DNA from: Mycobacterium sp. GA-1841
GTDB taxonomy: Bacteria; Actinomycetota; Actinomycetes; Mycobacteriales; Mycobacteriaceae
DNA: 64,000 nucleotides
Assembly (NCBI RefSeq): GCF_001954135.1
Contig: NZ_MBEQ01000009.1
Span: 62,001 to 126,000 of the forward strand
Reading direction: 5' to 3'
The notes under the pieces were generated by a model. It did no database searches and was not told where the DNA came from. It was given only the letters and a program-made list of their open reading frames with translations. The position numbers and the translations under genes are program-made. Shown in pieces: positions 40,241 through 49,162 of this stretch. Within the stretch, counting starts at the first letter, position 1. Each line of letters starts with the position of its first letter.

Positions 40241-40320
40241 CGGAAGTTAGTTAATCACCGACGATGGGCCGCAAGTGGGGCGTGCGGATAGGCGAAGATG
40301 GCGGAGTGGAGGGACGCAAG

Positions 40321-41013
40321 ATGCGAGTCGTGGTCGCCGGGGCGGGCAACGTGGGCCGCTCCGTGGCGCGCGAGCTGCTCGACAACGGCCACAAGGTGCT
40401 GCTGATCGAGCAGCTCGATCGGCGCTACGAACCACAGACCGTGCCCGATGCCGACTGGTTGCTGGCCGACGCCTGCGAGCTCTCCGCCATGGAGGAGGCC
40501 GGGATCGAGACCGCCGATGTGCTGATCGCGGCCACCGGCGACGACAAGTCGAATCTCGTGGTCGGTTTGCTGGCCAAGTCGGAGTTCGGGGTGCCGCGCG
40601 TGGTGGCACGCATCAACGACATCCGCAACCAATGGCTGTTCGGTCAGGACTGGGGTATCGATGTGGCGGTGTCGACCCCGGGCGCCCTGGTGGCCGGAAT
40701 CGAGGGTGCCATCGACGTCGGGCACCTGGTGCGGTTGATGACGCTGCGCGGTGGTCGGGTCGAGCTGACCAAACTCACACTGCCCCAGGACAATCCGGTG
40801 GTCGGGCAGCGGGTGGATCGATTGGAACTTCCGGCCGACACGGCGTTGGTGACCGTCGTCCGGGGAAACAAGGTCAGATTGCCCAAGCCCGATGATGTGT
40901 TGGAGGCCGGGGACGAGCTGCTGTTCACCGCCAACCGCACGTCGGAACATTCCTTGCTGGCCGCGATTCATGGAGGTGAGTTTCTGCGTGAGGTGGTTTC
41001 GGAAGAGCCCTGA
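40321..41013 (+). CDS. TrkA-type potassium uptake regulatory protein
   Basis: This 230-residue protein has an N-terminal RCK Rossmann domain (VVVAGAGNVGRSVARELL, with ADVLIAATGDDKSNLV) and a C-terminal TrkA-C domain. Such proteins bind NAD(H) or ATP and gate K+ transporters; the CeoB/CeoC proteins are mycobacterial relatives. ATG 40321 is chosen because the fold begins there. It is divergent from the K+/H+ antiporter. Confidence 0.87.
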   Translation: MRVVVAGAGNVGRSVARELLDNGHKVLLIEQLDRRYEPQTVPDADWLLADACELSAMEEAGIETADVLIAATGDDKSNLVVGLLAKSEFGVPRVVARINDIRNQWLFGQDWGIDVAVSTPGALVAGIEGAIDVGHLVRLMTLRGGRVELTKLTLPQDNPVVGQRVDRLELPADTALVTVVRGNKVRLPKPDDVLEAGDELLFTANRTSEHSLLAAIHGGEFLREVVSEEP

Positions 41014-41314
41014 GCACGGGCGCGAGGACGCCGTAGACGACGAGGCGCTGGAACGCCGGCTGGTGATCCGGGTCAATTCGAATGCCAAGATGACGCGCGG
41101 CAAGGCCGCCGCGCACGCGGTGCACGCGGCGCTCAAGCTCTACGGCATCGACTATGACCATCCGGTCATCGTGATCGGCGGCAAGCCCGACGAGATCCTG
41201 GCGCAGACGGTGCATGTGCGTGACGCCGGCCGTACCGAGTTGGAGCCGGGCACCCTGACCGCCGGTGCGAGTTGGGAATACAAGCACCGGGAGGAACCCG
41301 CCGACGCCGAGTAG
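40988..41314 (+). CDS. PTH2-family protein (peptidyl-tRNA hydrolase 2-like)
   Basis: This 108-residue protein resembles PTH2. LVIRVNSNAKMTRGKAAAHAVHAAL matches the family's K-x-GK-x-AAQ-x-HA element and VRDAGRTELEPGTLT its later active-site segment. The usual C-terminal GIGP motif is replaced by ASWEYKH, so activity is uncertain. GTG 40988 follows GGAGGTGA and overlaps the trkA-like gene by 26 bases. Confidence 0.75.
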   Translation: MRWFRKSPEHGREDAVDDEALERRLVIRVNSNAKMTRGKAAAHAVHAALKLYGIDYDHPVIVIGGKPDEILAQTVHVRDAGRTELEPGTLTAGASWEYKHREEPADAE

Positions 41315-42691
41315 CTATCCCGTTGCGGCGGGGCGTTCTGCAACCGGCTGAGGCAAGCTCAGGCCGAGATGCTCGCGCAGCGTGGTCCCTTCGTAGTCGG
41401 TGCGGAACACACCGCGCTCCTGCAACAGCGGCACGACGCGGTCCACGAACGGGTCGAGCCCGCCCGGGGTGACGTGGGGGACCAGGATGAAGCCGTCGCT
41501 GGCATCGGATTGCACCAGGTGGTTGATGGATTCGGCGATCGTTGCAGCCGAGCCGACGAAGTTCTGCCGTCCGGTGACCTCGATGATGAGTTCGCGGGTG
41601 GTCAGGTTCTCGGCTTCGGCCTTGGCGCGCCACTCGTTGGCGACCGCGATCGGATCGCGGTGGATGCGCACACTGGCGCGGCCCTTGGCGATGGTGTTCT
41701 CACCGACCAACGGGTCGACGGTGGGTAGTGGCCCGTCGGGGTCATGATCGGACAGGTCGCGGTTCCACAGCTGTTCGAGAAACTTGATCGCGGTGGCGGG
41801 GGAGACCTGGGCCAGGCGCACCTCGTGGGCCAACTCAGCAGCTTCGGCGTCGGTGTCGCCGAGGACAAAGGTGGCCGCCGGCAGGATCAGCAACTGGTCA
41901 TGGCGACGGCCGTATTTGGCCAGGCGACCCTTGACATCGGCATAGAACTTCTGGCCGTCTTCCAGCGTCCCGTACCGCGAGAAGATGGCGTCGGCAGCCG
42001 CGGCGGCAAATTCACGTCCGTGATCGGAGTCCCCGGCCTGGAAGATCACCGGACGGCCCTGTGGGCTTCGCGGGACGTTGAACCGACCGCTGATGTCGAA
42101 ATGATCGTTGTGGTAGGCGAACTCGCCGGCAGCGGGATCGGACAGGAACACACCACTTTCCTTGTCGGCGACGATCTCATCACCCCGCCAGGAATCGAAC
42201 AGAGTGTGGGCGGCCGCCAGGAAACTCTCGGCCCGTTCGTAGCGCTGGTTCTCGGGCAGGAAGCCGCCGCGACGGAAGTTTTCCCCGGTGAAGGCATCCC
42301 AGGAGGTGACGACGTTCCACGCGGCCCGGCCTTCGGAGAGGTGGTCCAGCGAGGCGAATTGCCTTGCCACCTCATAGGGTTCGTTGAAGGTCGAGTTGAT
42401 CGTTCCGGTGAGCCCGAGCCGGTCGGTCACCGCCGCGAGTGCGGCGAGCACCGTGAAGGTATCGGGGCGGCCGACCACGTCGAGGTCGTAGATCTGGCCG
42501 CCCTGTTCGCGCAACCGGAGTCCCTCGGCCAGGAACATGAAGTCGAACTTGCCGCGTTCGGCGGTCTGCGCGAAGCGGACGAACGAGTCGAACTCGACGT
42601 GGCTTCCGGAGTCCGGGTCACTCCAGACCGTGGTGTTGTTGACCCCGGGAAAGTGCGCGGCCAGATGAATCTGCTTGACGGGCTTGCTCAT
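41315..42691 (-). CDS. NtaA/SnaA/DszA-type flavin monooxygenase
   Basis: This 458-residue luciferase-like monooxygenase has HFPGVNNTTVW, NSTFNEPYEVARQFASLDHLSEGRAAWNVVTSW and FQAGDSDHGREFAA. This subgroup uses FMNH2 to attack nitrilotriacetate, dibenzothiophene sulfone and other sulfur or nitrogen compounds. The second LLM gene is 12 bp upstream in the same operon. No sulfonate ABC transporter is adjacent. Confidence 0.87.
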   Translation of the reverse strand: MSKPVKQIHLAAHFPGVNNTTVWSDPDSGSHVEFDSFVRFAQTAERGKFDFMFLAEGLRLREQGGQIYDLDVVGRPDTFTVLAALAAVTDRLGLTGTINSTFNEPYEVARQFASLDHLSEGRAAWNVVTSWDAFTGENFRRGGFLPENQRYERAESFLAAAHTLFDSWRGDEIVADKESGVFLSDPAAGEFAYHNDHFDISGRFNVPRSPQGRPVIFQAGDSDHGREFAAAAADAIFSRYGTLEDGQKFYADVKGRLAKYGRRHDQLLILPAATFVLGDTDAEAAELAHEVRLAQVSPATAIKFLEQLWNRDLSDHDPDGPLPTVDPLVGENTIAKGRASVRIHRDPIAVANEWRAKAEAENLTTRELIIEVTGRQNFVGSAATIAESINHLVQSDASDGFILVPHVTPGGLDPFVDRVVPLLQERGVFRTDYEGTTLREHLGLSLPQPVAERPAATG

Positions 42692-42703
42692 GGGAGTGTC
42701 CTG

Positions 42704-43858
42704 TCAGACGGTCGTGTAGCGGTTGGCGGGGCGAGGTAGGCCCAGCAGGCCACGGAGGGTGGAGGCTTCGTAGGACTGGCGGAACAGGCCGCCGCGCTGC
42801 AGGTCGGGGACCAGCACGTCGGTGATCTGTTGGAGGTCGTGCGGCAGGGATGCCGGGCGCAGGCGGAAACCCGCGGCGCCGGCGGTATGCCAGGCCTGCA
42901 GCAGATCGGCCAGCTCGCTGGGAGTGCCGGTGAAGATCTCAGCGTCACTGCGGTATTCGTTTTCGGCCAGCTCGTCGAGGCGACCCCGTCGGGCTTTGGC
43001 GGTGTCGGCGGTGTCGTCGAGGAACACCACCAGATCGGTGAACACCTGCGGAGCACGGGTGGGGTGTCGCGAGCCGATCGTCGCGATCAGGGCGGTGACC
43101 TCGTCGGCGCTGTGCGGGGTGATGAAGCCGACGTCGGTGCTGTCGGCGATCAGTTGGAAGGCCGGGTCGACGTGGCCGAGCGCGGCCACGATGGGTTGGC
43201 CTTGCGGCGGTCTCGGGGTGATCGAGGGACCTTTGACCGAAAATGAGGCACCCTCGAAATCGATGTAGTGCAGCTTGTTCCGGTCGATGAACCGTCCGGT
43301 GGCCACATCGCGGATCTCGGCGTCGTCCTCCCAGCTGTCCCACAGCCGACGTAACACCTCCACGTAATCCTTAGCCTCGCCGAACAATTCGGTGGTCAGC
43401 GCCGCGCGGTCCTCGGGCAGGTGACGCCGGCCAAAATGCGCTGCGGCATCCCGACGGGAGGCCACCTGCACCCGTACCCCAGCGCGTCCGTTGCTCACGT
43501 AGTCCAGCGTGGCGATGGCCTTGGATGCGTGGAACGGTTCGGTGTGGGTGGTGATGATGGTGGGCACCAGGCCGATGTGGCTCGTGCGTGGTGCCACGCG
43601 CGAGGCGATCAAAACGGCGTCGAGACGCCCGCGTACCCGATCGGTGCGGTCGTCGGCGCGGAACGGGTGATCGGACTGCAGGGTGAGTCCGTCTTCGATG
43701 GTGACGAAATCCAGCAGGCCGCGTTCGGCCTGGGTGACCAGATCGGTCCAGTACCGCGGCGTCAGCACTTCCGCAGGCCGGGCCAGCGGTTCGCGCCAGG
43801 ACGCCGGATGCCAGCCGGCGCCGTCGAGCGCGACGGCAAGGTGCAGAGGAGTGCCCAT
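42704..43858 (-). CDS. LLM-class flavin-dependent oxidoreductase
   Basis: This 384-residue LLM protein (LDFVTIEDGLTLQSDH, RTSHIGLVPTIITTHTEPFHASKAIATLDYVSNGRAGVRVQ, PIVAALGHVDPAF) is a paralogue of the downstream NtaA-like enzyme and precedes it by 12 bp. Pairs like this usually act on related organosulfur or organonitrogen substrates. No reductase gene is visible nearby. Confidence 0.85.
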   Translation of the reverse strand: MGTPLHLAVALDGAGWHPASWREPLARPAEVLTPRYWTDLVTQAERGLLDFVTIEDGLTLQSDHPFRADDRTDRVRGRLDAVLIASRVAPRTSHIGLVPTIITTHTEPFHASKAIATLDYVSNGRAGVRVQVASRRDAAAHFGRRHLPEDRAALTTELFGEAKDYVEVLRRLWDSWEDDAEIRDVATGRFIDRNKLHYIDFEGASFSVKGPSITPRPPQGQPIVAALGHVDPAFQLIADSTDVGFITPHSADEVTALIATIGSRHPTRAPQVFTDLVVFLDDTADTAKARRGRLDELAENEYRSDAEIFTGTPSELADLLQAWHTAGAAGFRLRPASLPHDLQQITDVLVPDLQRGGLFRQSYEASTLRGLLGLPRPANRYTTV

Positions 43859-44191
43859 CGACGGTTCTCACTTTCGATCGCGGTCTGCACTGGCAACGCG
43901 TGCAGGCTCACCAGTAATCCCCTCGGAGGTCGATTCAAGTGTCCAACTCTCTGGTGACCTGCGGGTAGAGATCGACGCATGGTGAGGCGAAACCCCTGAC
44001 AGTGTCGGCGGGCAACACTGGCCAGCGGGCAACGACCGGGCCTACGGACAGCTGCCGCTGCGCCTTCGCGTTTGTAACGTGGTGGCGAGAAATCGGCCGC
44101 GGCACCGCCACCAGGTTACAAACGTGAGGCAAGAAGGGCACGCGCTTCGGCATCGCGTACCACCATCCGGCAATCGTCATCCCTGGCCGGT
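43859..44191. other. 333-bp intergenic region
   Basis: This holds the leader and promoter of the two LLM genes (left) and the 3' flank of the Fic gene (right). The only strong structure is the long hairpin at 44070-44123. No riboswitch of the SAM or related classes could be recognised, and no coding frame looks real. Confidence 0.5.
44070..44123 (-). terminator. Long hairpin downstream of fic, likely terminator
   Basis: Two 18-bp arms (44070-44087 and 44106-44123) pair with one mismatch around an 18-nt loop; the outer arm begins GTTTGTAAC. It lies 69 bp after the Fic stop codon on the strand being transcribed. There is no U-tract, which is common in mycobacterial terminators. A recoding or regulatory role is not excluded. 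Confidence 0.5.
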
Positions 44192-44995
44192 TCAGACACC
44201 CTCCGGGGCCGGTTGTGGCTGCAAACGTCCGCGCAGGACGCCCATGATCGGGCGCGGGTCGGCGCGCCCGTCCCGCCGGAACGGCATCGAGTCCCGCGAC
44301 GCACTGATCCACTCGGCACGGGTCATGTCATCGAGGAACAGCCGGCGTCCGGCCCGGCCGGCGAGCAGGTGCAGCAGCAGTGTTCCGGTGCGCCCATTGC
44401 CTTCCCGGAACGGATGGATCTGGTTGTAGTCGGCATAGATGCGGGCCAGGCCATAGGACAGCGTGCCATCGTCGATGTCATTGCCGTTGTCGGCGAGCCT
44501 GGCGATCTCGGACTGCAGTATCTCCAGGGCGCGCGGAATCCGGGCACACGAGCCAAACGCGGTGTCGCGTTTGCGGAGCTCGACGATTCGCGGCTCACCC
44601 GCCCATGCGTACACATCGCCGAACACATGCTGATGCAGCGATCGGATGTCCAGATCCGTGTCCTGGCAACGCAGATGCACCTGCAGAATTCGGCCCGCCG
44701 TCGCGACGAACTCCAGCTGGGTCAGCGCAGCGGCATCCGGTACGCCGAAATTGTTGCGCAGCACTGACGTTCCCGGGAGAAAGTACGGCCGGCGCCGGGC
44801 GAACACCCGTCGGCGCGGCGTCGGGACCGGGTGGGGGAGATGGCGACCCAGGTACTCGCCGTAGGTGACCGCACCGGTGAGCAGGGCGGTCAGGGCCTCC
44901 AGCTGTTCGGGTGTGGGCTGCCAGCCCTCCAGGCGTTCTGCGGCGATGGTCTGCGCCAGGGCATGCCGGCCGGCCTCGCCGGCGGTGGCTACCAC
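44192..44995 (-). CDS. Fic-domain protein with VbhA-like N-terminal helix
   Basis: This 267-residue Fic protein is a predicted AMP-transferase. The motif HPFREGNGRTGT (residues 194-205) has the catalytic His, acidic residue and GNGR, but the usual last Arg is Thr205. Residues 16-50 (AAERLEGWQPTPEQLEALTALLTGAVTYGEYLG) resemble the VbhA antitoxin fold, with AERLEG in place of the inhibitory S/T-x3-E-G/N motif. GTG 44995 overlaps the end of the upstream nucleotidyltransferase gene by seven bases; coding further upstream lies inside that gene. Confidence 0.82.
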   Translation of the reverse strand: MVATAGEAGRHALAQTIAAERLEGWQPTPEQLEALTALLTGAVTYGEYLGRHLPHPVPTPRRRVFARRRPYFLPGTSVLRNNFGVPDAAALTQLEFVATAGRILQVHLRCQDTDLDIRSLHQHVFGDVYAWAGEPRIVELRKRDTAFGSCARIPRALEILQSEIARLADNGNDIDDGTLSYGLARIYADYNQIHPFREGNGRTGTLLLHLLAGRAGRRLFLDDMTRAEWISASRDSMPFRRDGRADPRPIMGVLRGRLQPQPAPEGV

Positions 44996-46002
44996 GTCGA
45001 GAACGTCGATGTCGACGCCAGATACTCGAGTTTGCGCCGCACGCCGGTGAGTTCGCGGCCGATGCTGCGCAGTGCCGTGCGGTCCTGGGGCGAGAGCACA
45101 GCCAGGTCGACGCGCTCGTCGAACGCGTCGGCATCGGTGCTCCAGCGTGCCGCCCGCACCCGCCACCGGACGCTGGACCCGATCGCATGGCATTTCGCGA
45201 GCACCCGAGCGTCGTCGGGGTCGAGGTAACGGGTGCCGGCCGCGGCGCCGATCCGGTCGGCGGTCAGCAGCGCGTCGGATCCGCAACTGAGCGCGGCCCA
45301 GCGTGCGATGCGGACCACGGGGTCGACGGCGGCGAGTTTGATGTCGACGCCGCCGTCCCCGGAGGCAAGCACTCGCAGACGGGAAGGGACATGGGCGCGC
45401 GCATAGGTGGAGTCCTGCAGGATCGCGGACAATGCTGCCGGTTGTGCTCGCGCGGCGATACCGGCCTGATCGCGGAGATCCGGTCCGTCACCAAGTGCAA
45501 CGGCGTCGGCCAGGAGTCCGATCATCACCACGCCCCGGTCCGCGGAGGGGTCGGTGGACCAGCGACCCACATCGACCGCCCACTCCTGAGCGGTGCGGTT
45601 GAACCGGGCGCGGGAGGCGACCGCACCGTTGTCGTCCGCGCGGAACCCGCACCGTGCCAACACGTCGTGGACATCCACCGCCTGGGCCAGTGCGGAATTC
45701 GGTGTCATGTCGCGGCTGCGGACCATCAACGTCTCGAGGTCCGATCCCGGTAAGGCGTCACCGCGGCCCACGCTGCCCGAGGCATACCACTCGCCGACGT
45801 CAGGAGCGACCAGTCGTGCCGCGGTCATCACCGCGGCACGCACAACTGCCGACCAGGCAGCCGCGACTGAGGCGGCTCCGGCGCGGGCGTCGACCACCGT
45901 GTGCACCGCACCGTGGGCTTCGCCGGCTGCGGCCACCAGAGCCTGCTCGCTGTCCGCCGACGCGATTCGTCGGCGGGCATCGTCGAGCGCAGCCACAGCC
46001 AT
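44989..46002 (-). CDS. Predicted nucleotidyltransferase (GlnD/DUF294-like)
   Basis: This 337-residue protein carries the Pol-beta-type nucleotidyltransferase signature YASGSVGRGDALPGSDLETLMV (GS-x-GR-x-D-x-xP-x-SD-x-E) near residue 74. It is followed by a helical region like the substrate-binding domain of DUF294 proteins. The ATG at 46002 has only a weak upstream site. The stop overlaps the fic start, so both are made together. The target is unknown. Confidence 0.75.
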   Translation of the reverse strand: MAVAALDDARRRIASADSEQALVAAAGEAHGAVHTVVDARAGAASVAAAWSAVVRAAVMTAARLVAPDVGEWYASGSVGRGDALPGSDLETLMVRSRDMTPNSALAQAVDVHDVLARCGFRADDNGAVASRARFNRTAQEWAVDVGRWSTDPSADRGVVMIGLLADAVALGDGPDLRDQAGIAARAQPAALSAILQDSTYARAHVPSRLRVLASGDGGVDIKLAAVDPVVRIARWAALSCGSDALLTADRIGAAAGTRYLDPDDARVLAKCHAIGSSVRWRVRAARWSTDADAFDERVDLAVLSPQDRTALRSIGRELTGVRRKLEYLASTSTFSTW

Positions 46003-46173
46003 GTCGGTGATTGTGGCAGGACTGAAGCCCGGTGAGGTTTCGGCAACGCAATGCTTACTGCTCGCTACACGAACGAAACATGCGGGTGACAGCTCGGACA
46101 CGCCGAGGCGCTTATCTATCGAGTGACAGTTAAGGATCTGGCGGCACCGCCCCGAGCCTGAGAGACATCGCCT

Positions 46174-47715
46174 ATGACCAGCAGCGCTACCGAGAGACAG
46201 CGAGACGTGGCCGAACGTTTTGGCGACCACGACGACCTGGCCGAGTTCGGTTACGACCAGCAGTTGCACCGCCGGCTCGGCAAGTTCGAATCCTTCGCCG
46301 CGGGCTTCTCGTTCGTCTCTATCCTGACGACGATCTTCCAGTTGTTCGGCCTCGGGTTCGGCTTCGGCGGCCCGGCCTTCTTCTGGACCTGGCCCGCGGT
46401 GTTCCTCGGCCAGTTCCTGGTGGCGCTGTGCTTCGCCGAGCTGGCCGCGCGCTATCCGATCTCGGGCGCGATCTATCAATGGTCCCGCCGGATGGGTGGC
46501 GAGGTCATCGGCTGGTTCGGCGGTTGGTTCATGATCCTGGCGCAGATCGTCACCGCCTCGGCCGCGGCGATCGCGCTGCAGGTGGTGCTGCCCACGATCT
46601 GGTCCGGATTCCAGATCATCGGCGAAGACCCGGCCCTGACCTCACCGAGCGGGGCGGCCAACGCGGTGTTGCTGGGCACCGTCCTGCTGGTGCTCACCAC
46701 GACGATCAACTGCCTTGGCGTCAAATGGATGTCACGCGTCAACAGCGCCGGCGTGATCTGCGAGATCGTCGGTGTCATCGCCGTCATCGGAGTCTTCTTC
46801 ACCCATGCCCAGCGCGGGCCACAGGTGGTGTTCGACACCGGTGAGGCCGGCGGCCAGCCCGGCTATGTGTGGGCCTGGATCATGTCGGGCCTGATGGCGG
46901 CCTACGTGATGGTCGGTTTCGGCTCGGCCGGTGAACTCGCCGAGGAGACCCGCAATCCCCGTCGCGTCGCGCCCCGGACCATCCGGATGGCGCTGTCGGT
47001 CTCGGCGCTCGGCGGCGGACTGATGATCCTCGGCGCCCTGATGGCCGCCCCGAGCCTGACCGACGGGCGCCTGGCCACCGAAGGCCTCCCGTACGTGCTC
47101 GACACCGTGCTGTCCTCGCCGTGGGGCACAGTGCTGCTGGTGGACGTGTGCATCGCGATCACGATCTGCACCTTGGCAATTCAGACCGCTGCCTCGCGGC
47201 TGATGTTCTCGATGGCCCGCGACGGGCGTCTGCCGGCCTCGTCGGTCCTGTCGAAGGTCAACAGCCACACCGGAACCCCGATCTGGCCGTCAGTGCTCAT
47301 CGGCCTGCTGTGCATCGGCGTGCTGCTGGTCAACGTCGGTAACTCCGCCATCTTCGCCACCCTGGCCAGCGTCTGCATCATCCTGATCTACCTGGCCTAC
47401 CTGTTGGTGACCGCGCCGCTGCTGTACCGGCGCATCAAGGGTTGGCCCACTCAGCCCAATCAGGTTGACGCCGAGGGTTTGCCGTTGTTCTCGCTCGGCA
47501 AGTTCGGTGTCGCCGTCAACGTGCTGGCCGTGCTCTACGGCGCGGTGATGATCGTCAACCTGGGCTGGCCCCGTGCCGAAATCTTCAACCCCACCGGTGA
47601 ACTGCCAATTCTGCAGTGGGCCGGACCCCTGAGCATCGCGGCCGCGGTCGTCCTCGGCGCGCTGTGCTTCCCCCGCGGCAAAACCCACCCCAACCCCGTC
47701 ACGATCGGAGCCTGA
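46174..47715 (+). CDS. APC-family permease of the urea/guanidine operon
   Basis: This 513-residue amino acid/polyamine/organocation permease has about 12 transmembrane helices (FESFAAGFSFVSILTTIFQLFGLG, then GGPAFFWTWPAVFLGQFLVAL). Such permeases precede urea carboxylase-type genes in many actinobacteria. With DUF1989 genes downstream, the cargo is likely guanidine, urea or a related amide. It lies 2 bp before the first DUF1989 gene. The 171-bp leader has a GGCGG-CA-CCGCC hairpin but no guanidine riboswitch I could recognise. Confidence 0.83.
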   Translation: MTSSATERQRDVAERFGDHDDLAEFGYDQQLHRRLGKFESFAAGFSFVSILTTIFQLFGLGFGFGGPAFFWTWPAVFLGQFLVALCFAELAARYPISGAIYQWSRRMGGEVIGWFGGWFMILAQIVTASAAAIALQVVLPTIWSGFQIIGEDPALTSPSGAANAVLLGTVLLVLTTTINCLGVKWMSRVNSAGVICEIVGVIAVIGVFFTHAQRGPQVVFDTGEAGGQPGYVWAWIMSGLMAAYVMVGFGSAGELAEETRNPRRVAPRTIRMALSVSALGGGLMILGALMAAPSLTDGRLATEGLPYVLDTVLSSPWGTVLLVDVCIAITICTLAIQTAASRLMFSMARDGRLPASSVLSKVNSHTGTPIWPSVLIGLLCIGVLLVNVGNSAIFATLASVCIILIYLAYLLVTAPLLYRRIKGWPTQPNQVDAEGLPLFSLGKFGVAVNVLAVLYGAVMIVNLGWPRAEIFNPTGELPILQWAGPLSIAAAVVLGALCFPRGKTHPNPVTIGA

Positions 47716-47717
47716 GG

Positions 47718-48545
47718 ATGACCACTGCCACGACCGCCGGAGCCCGTGACCACGCCCGCGCGCAAGCGGGCACCCTCACCGACTCGATGCCGGTGGTGCC
47801 CGCATCAGCCTGGCCCACCCCGCCACAGAACGTCGCAGCTGACCAATTGACCTGGGCTGAAACCGTTCCCGGGGGCCGGTACACCAGTAAGGTGCTGGCC
47901 CGCGGTACCCGGCTGCGCCTGCGTGACCTGGACGGCAGCGCGTGCGCCCACCTGCTCCTCTGGCGGGCCGACGCCCCGTGGGAACGGCTCAACGTCGCCG
48001 ACACGGTGAAAGTGCCGTGGCAGGCGTACCTGTCGACGGGGCACCCGCTGCTGAGTGACCAGGGCCGGGTGCTGGCCACCCTGGTGTCGGACACTTCAGG
48101 CCACCACGACGCCCTGTGCGGCACCACCACACTGTCCGGTAATGCTTCGAAATATGGGGCCGGAGAAGTGGAGTCACCCAGTCCGGCCGGTCGGGAGCTG
48201 CTGGCCCTGGCCGCGCTCAAGAACGGGCTGACCCGTCGCGACGTGGCACCGAGCGTGTCCTTCTTCCATGGCGTACGCGTGGAAGCCGACGGCGCACTGG
48301 TCTCCACCGGATCGGCCGGCGCCGGTACCGCCGTCGAGCTGGTCACACATCTGCCGCTGATCGTGGCAATTGCCAACACCGCCCACCCCCTGGATCCGGC
48401 ACCGCAGTTCACGGTCGGATCGCTGGAGGTGTTGGCCTGGTCCGCGCCCGGCGACCTGGCCGAGATCGGCGCCACCATGGCTGACCGCGACCCCGAATAC
48501 CAACGTGCCTACCTGAATTCCGAAGACGTCTGGAGTGCCCGATGA
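47718..48545 (+). CDS. DUF1989 protein, carboxyguanidine deiminase subunit-like
   Basis: This 275-residue DUF1989 protein was formerly called urea carboxylase-associated protein. It has a conserved SACAHLLLW strand, SDTSGHHDALCGTTTLSGNASKYG and KNGLTRRDVAPSVSFFHGVRV. DUF1989 pairs in guanidine operons form carboxyguanidine deiminase, which turns carboxyguanidine into allophanate. The ATG lies just after the permease and the stop overlaps the next ATG (ATGA). Confidence 0.8.
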   Translation: MTTATTAGARDHARAQAGTLTDSMPVVPASAWPTPPQNVAADQLTWAETVPGGRYTSKVLARGTRLRLRDLDGSACAHLLLWRADAPWERLNVADTVKVPWQAYLSTGHPLLSDQGRVLATLVSDTSGHHDALCGTTTLSGNASKYGAGEVESPSPAGRELLALAALKNGLTRRDVAPSVSFFHGVRVEADGALVSTGSAGAGTAVELVTHLPLIVAIANTAHPLDPAPQFTVGSLEVLAWSAPGDLAEIGATMADRDPEYQRAYLNSEDVWSAR

Positions 48546-49162
48546 CCCTCACCGCCACCCACACCATCGTCGATGAGACCGTTGAGCCCCGCGCTCCGTG
48601 GTCCAAAGTCGTACGCGCCGGAGATGTGCTGACCATCGTCGACCTACACGGAAACCAGGCCGTGGACACCCTGTTCTACGGGGCGACCGACCACACCGTG
48701 CGCTACAGCGCCCCCGCCACGATCGCGGCTCAGGGCAACATCTTCCTGACCACCGGATCGATACTGCGTGACAGCGACGGCGAGCCGATGCTCACGATCG
48801 TCGACGACGAGGTCGGCAACCACGACACCCTGGGCGGGGCCTGCTCGCAGGAATCCAACACCCTGCGCTACGGCCACCACACCAAGCACCAGCACGCCTG
48901 CGTCGAGAACTTCATCGGCGAAGGCGCCCGGTGGGGACTGACCAAGGCCGACATCGTCAGCAACATCAACTTCTTCATGAACGTCCCGGTGGACCCCGAC
49001 GGCTCGCTGGGCATCGTCGACGGCCTGTCCGCACCGGGCAAAACCGTATCGCTGCGCGCCGAGATCGACACCCTGGTGCTGGTGTCGAACTGCCCGCAGA
49101 TCAACAACCCGTGCAACGGATTCGACCCAACAGCGGTGCGCATGGTGGTGACGCGCCCATGA
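48542..49162 (+). CDS. DUF1989 protein, second deiminase subunit-like
   Basis: This 206-residue DUF1989 protein has DLHGNQAVDTLFYGATDHTVRYS, GNHDTLGGACSQESNTLRYG and VLVSNCPQINNPCNGFDPTAVR. The last segment carries conserved Cys/Asn residues of the family. It is coupled to both neighbours by ATGA overlaps, as expected for subunits made in fixed ratio. Confidence 0.82.
   Translation: MTLTATHTIVDETVEPRAPWSKVVRAGDVLTIVDLHGNQAVDTLFYGATDHTVRYSAPATIAAQGNIFLTTGSILRDSDGEPMLTIVDDEVGNHDTLGGACSQESNTLRYGHHTKHQHACVENFIGEGARWGLTKADIVSNINFFMNVPVDPDGSLGIVDGLSAPGKTVSLRAEIDTLVLVSNCPQINNPCNGFDPTAVRMVVTRP

Noticed and set aside
43859..44069. SAM-type riboswitch before the two LLM sulfur/nitrogen monooxygenases
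   Set aside because: Some short GC hairpins are present but none of the conserved core strings could be placed.
46079..46173. Guanidine riboswitch ahead of the permease
   Set aside because: The leader was compared by memory with guanidine-I, -II and -III motifs; only a GGCGG/CCGCC hairpin was seen, without the conserved elements.
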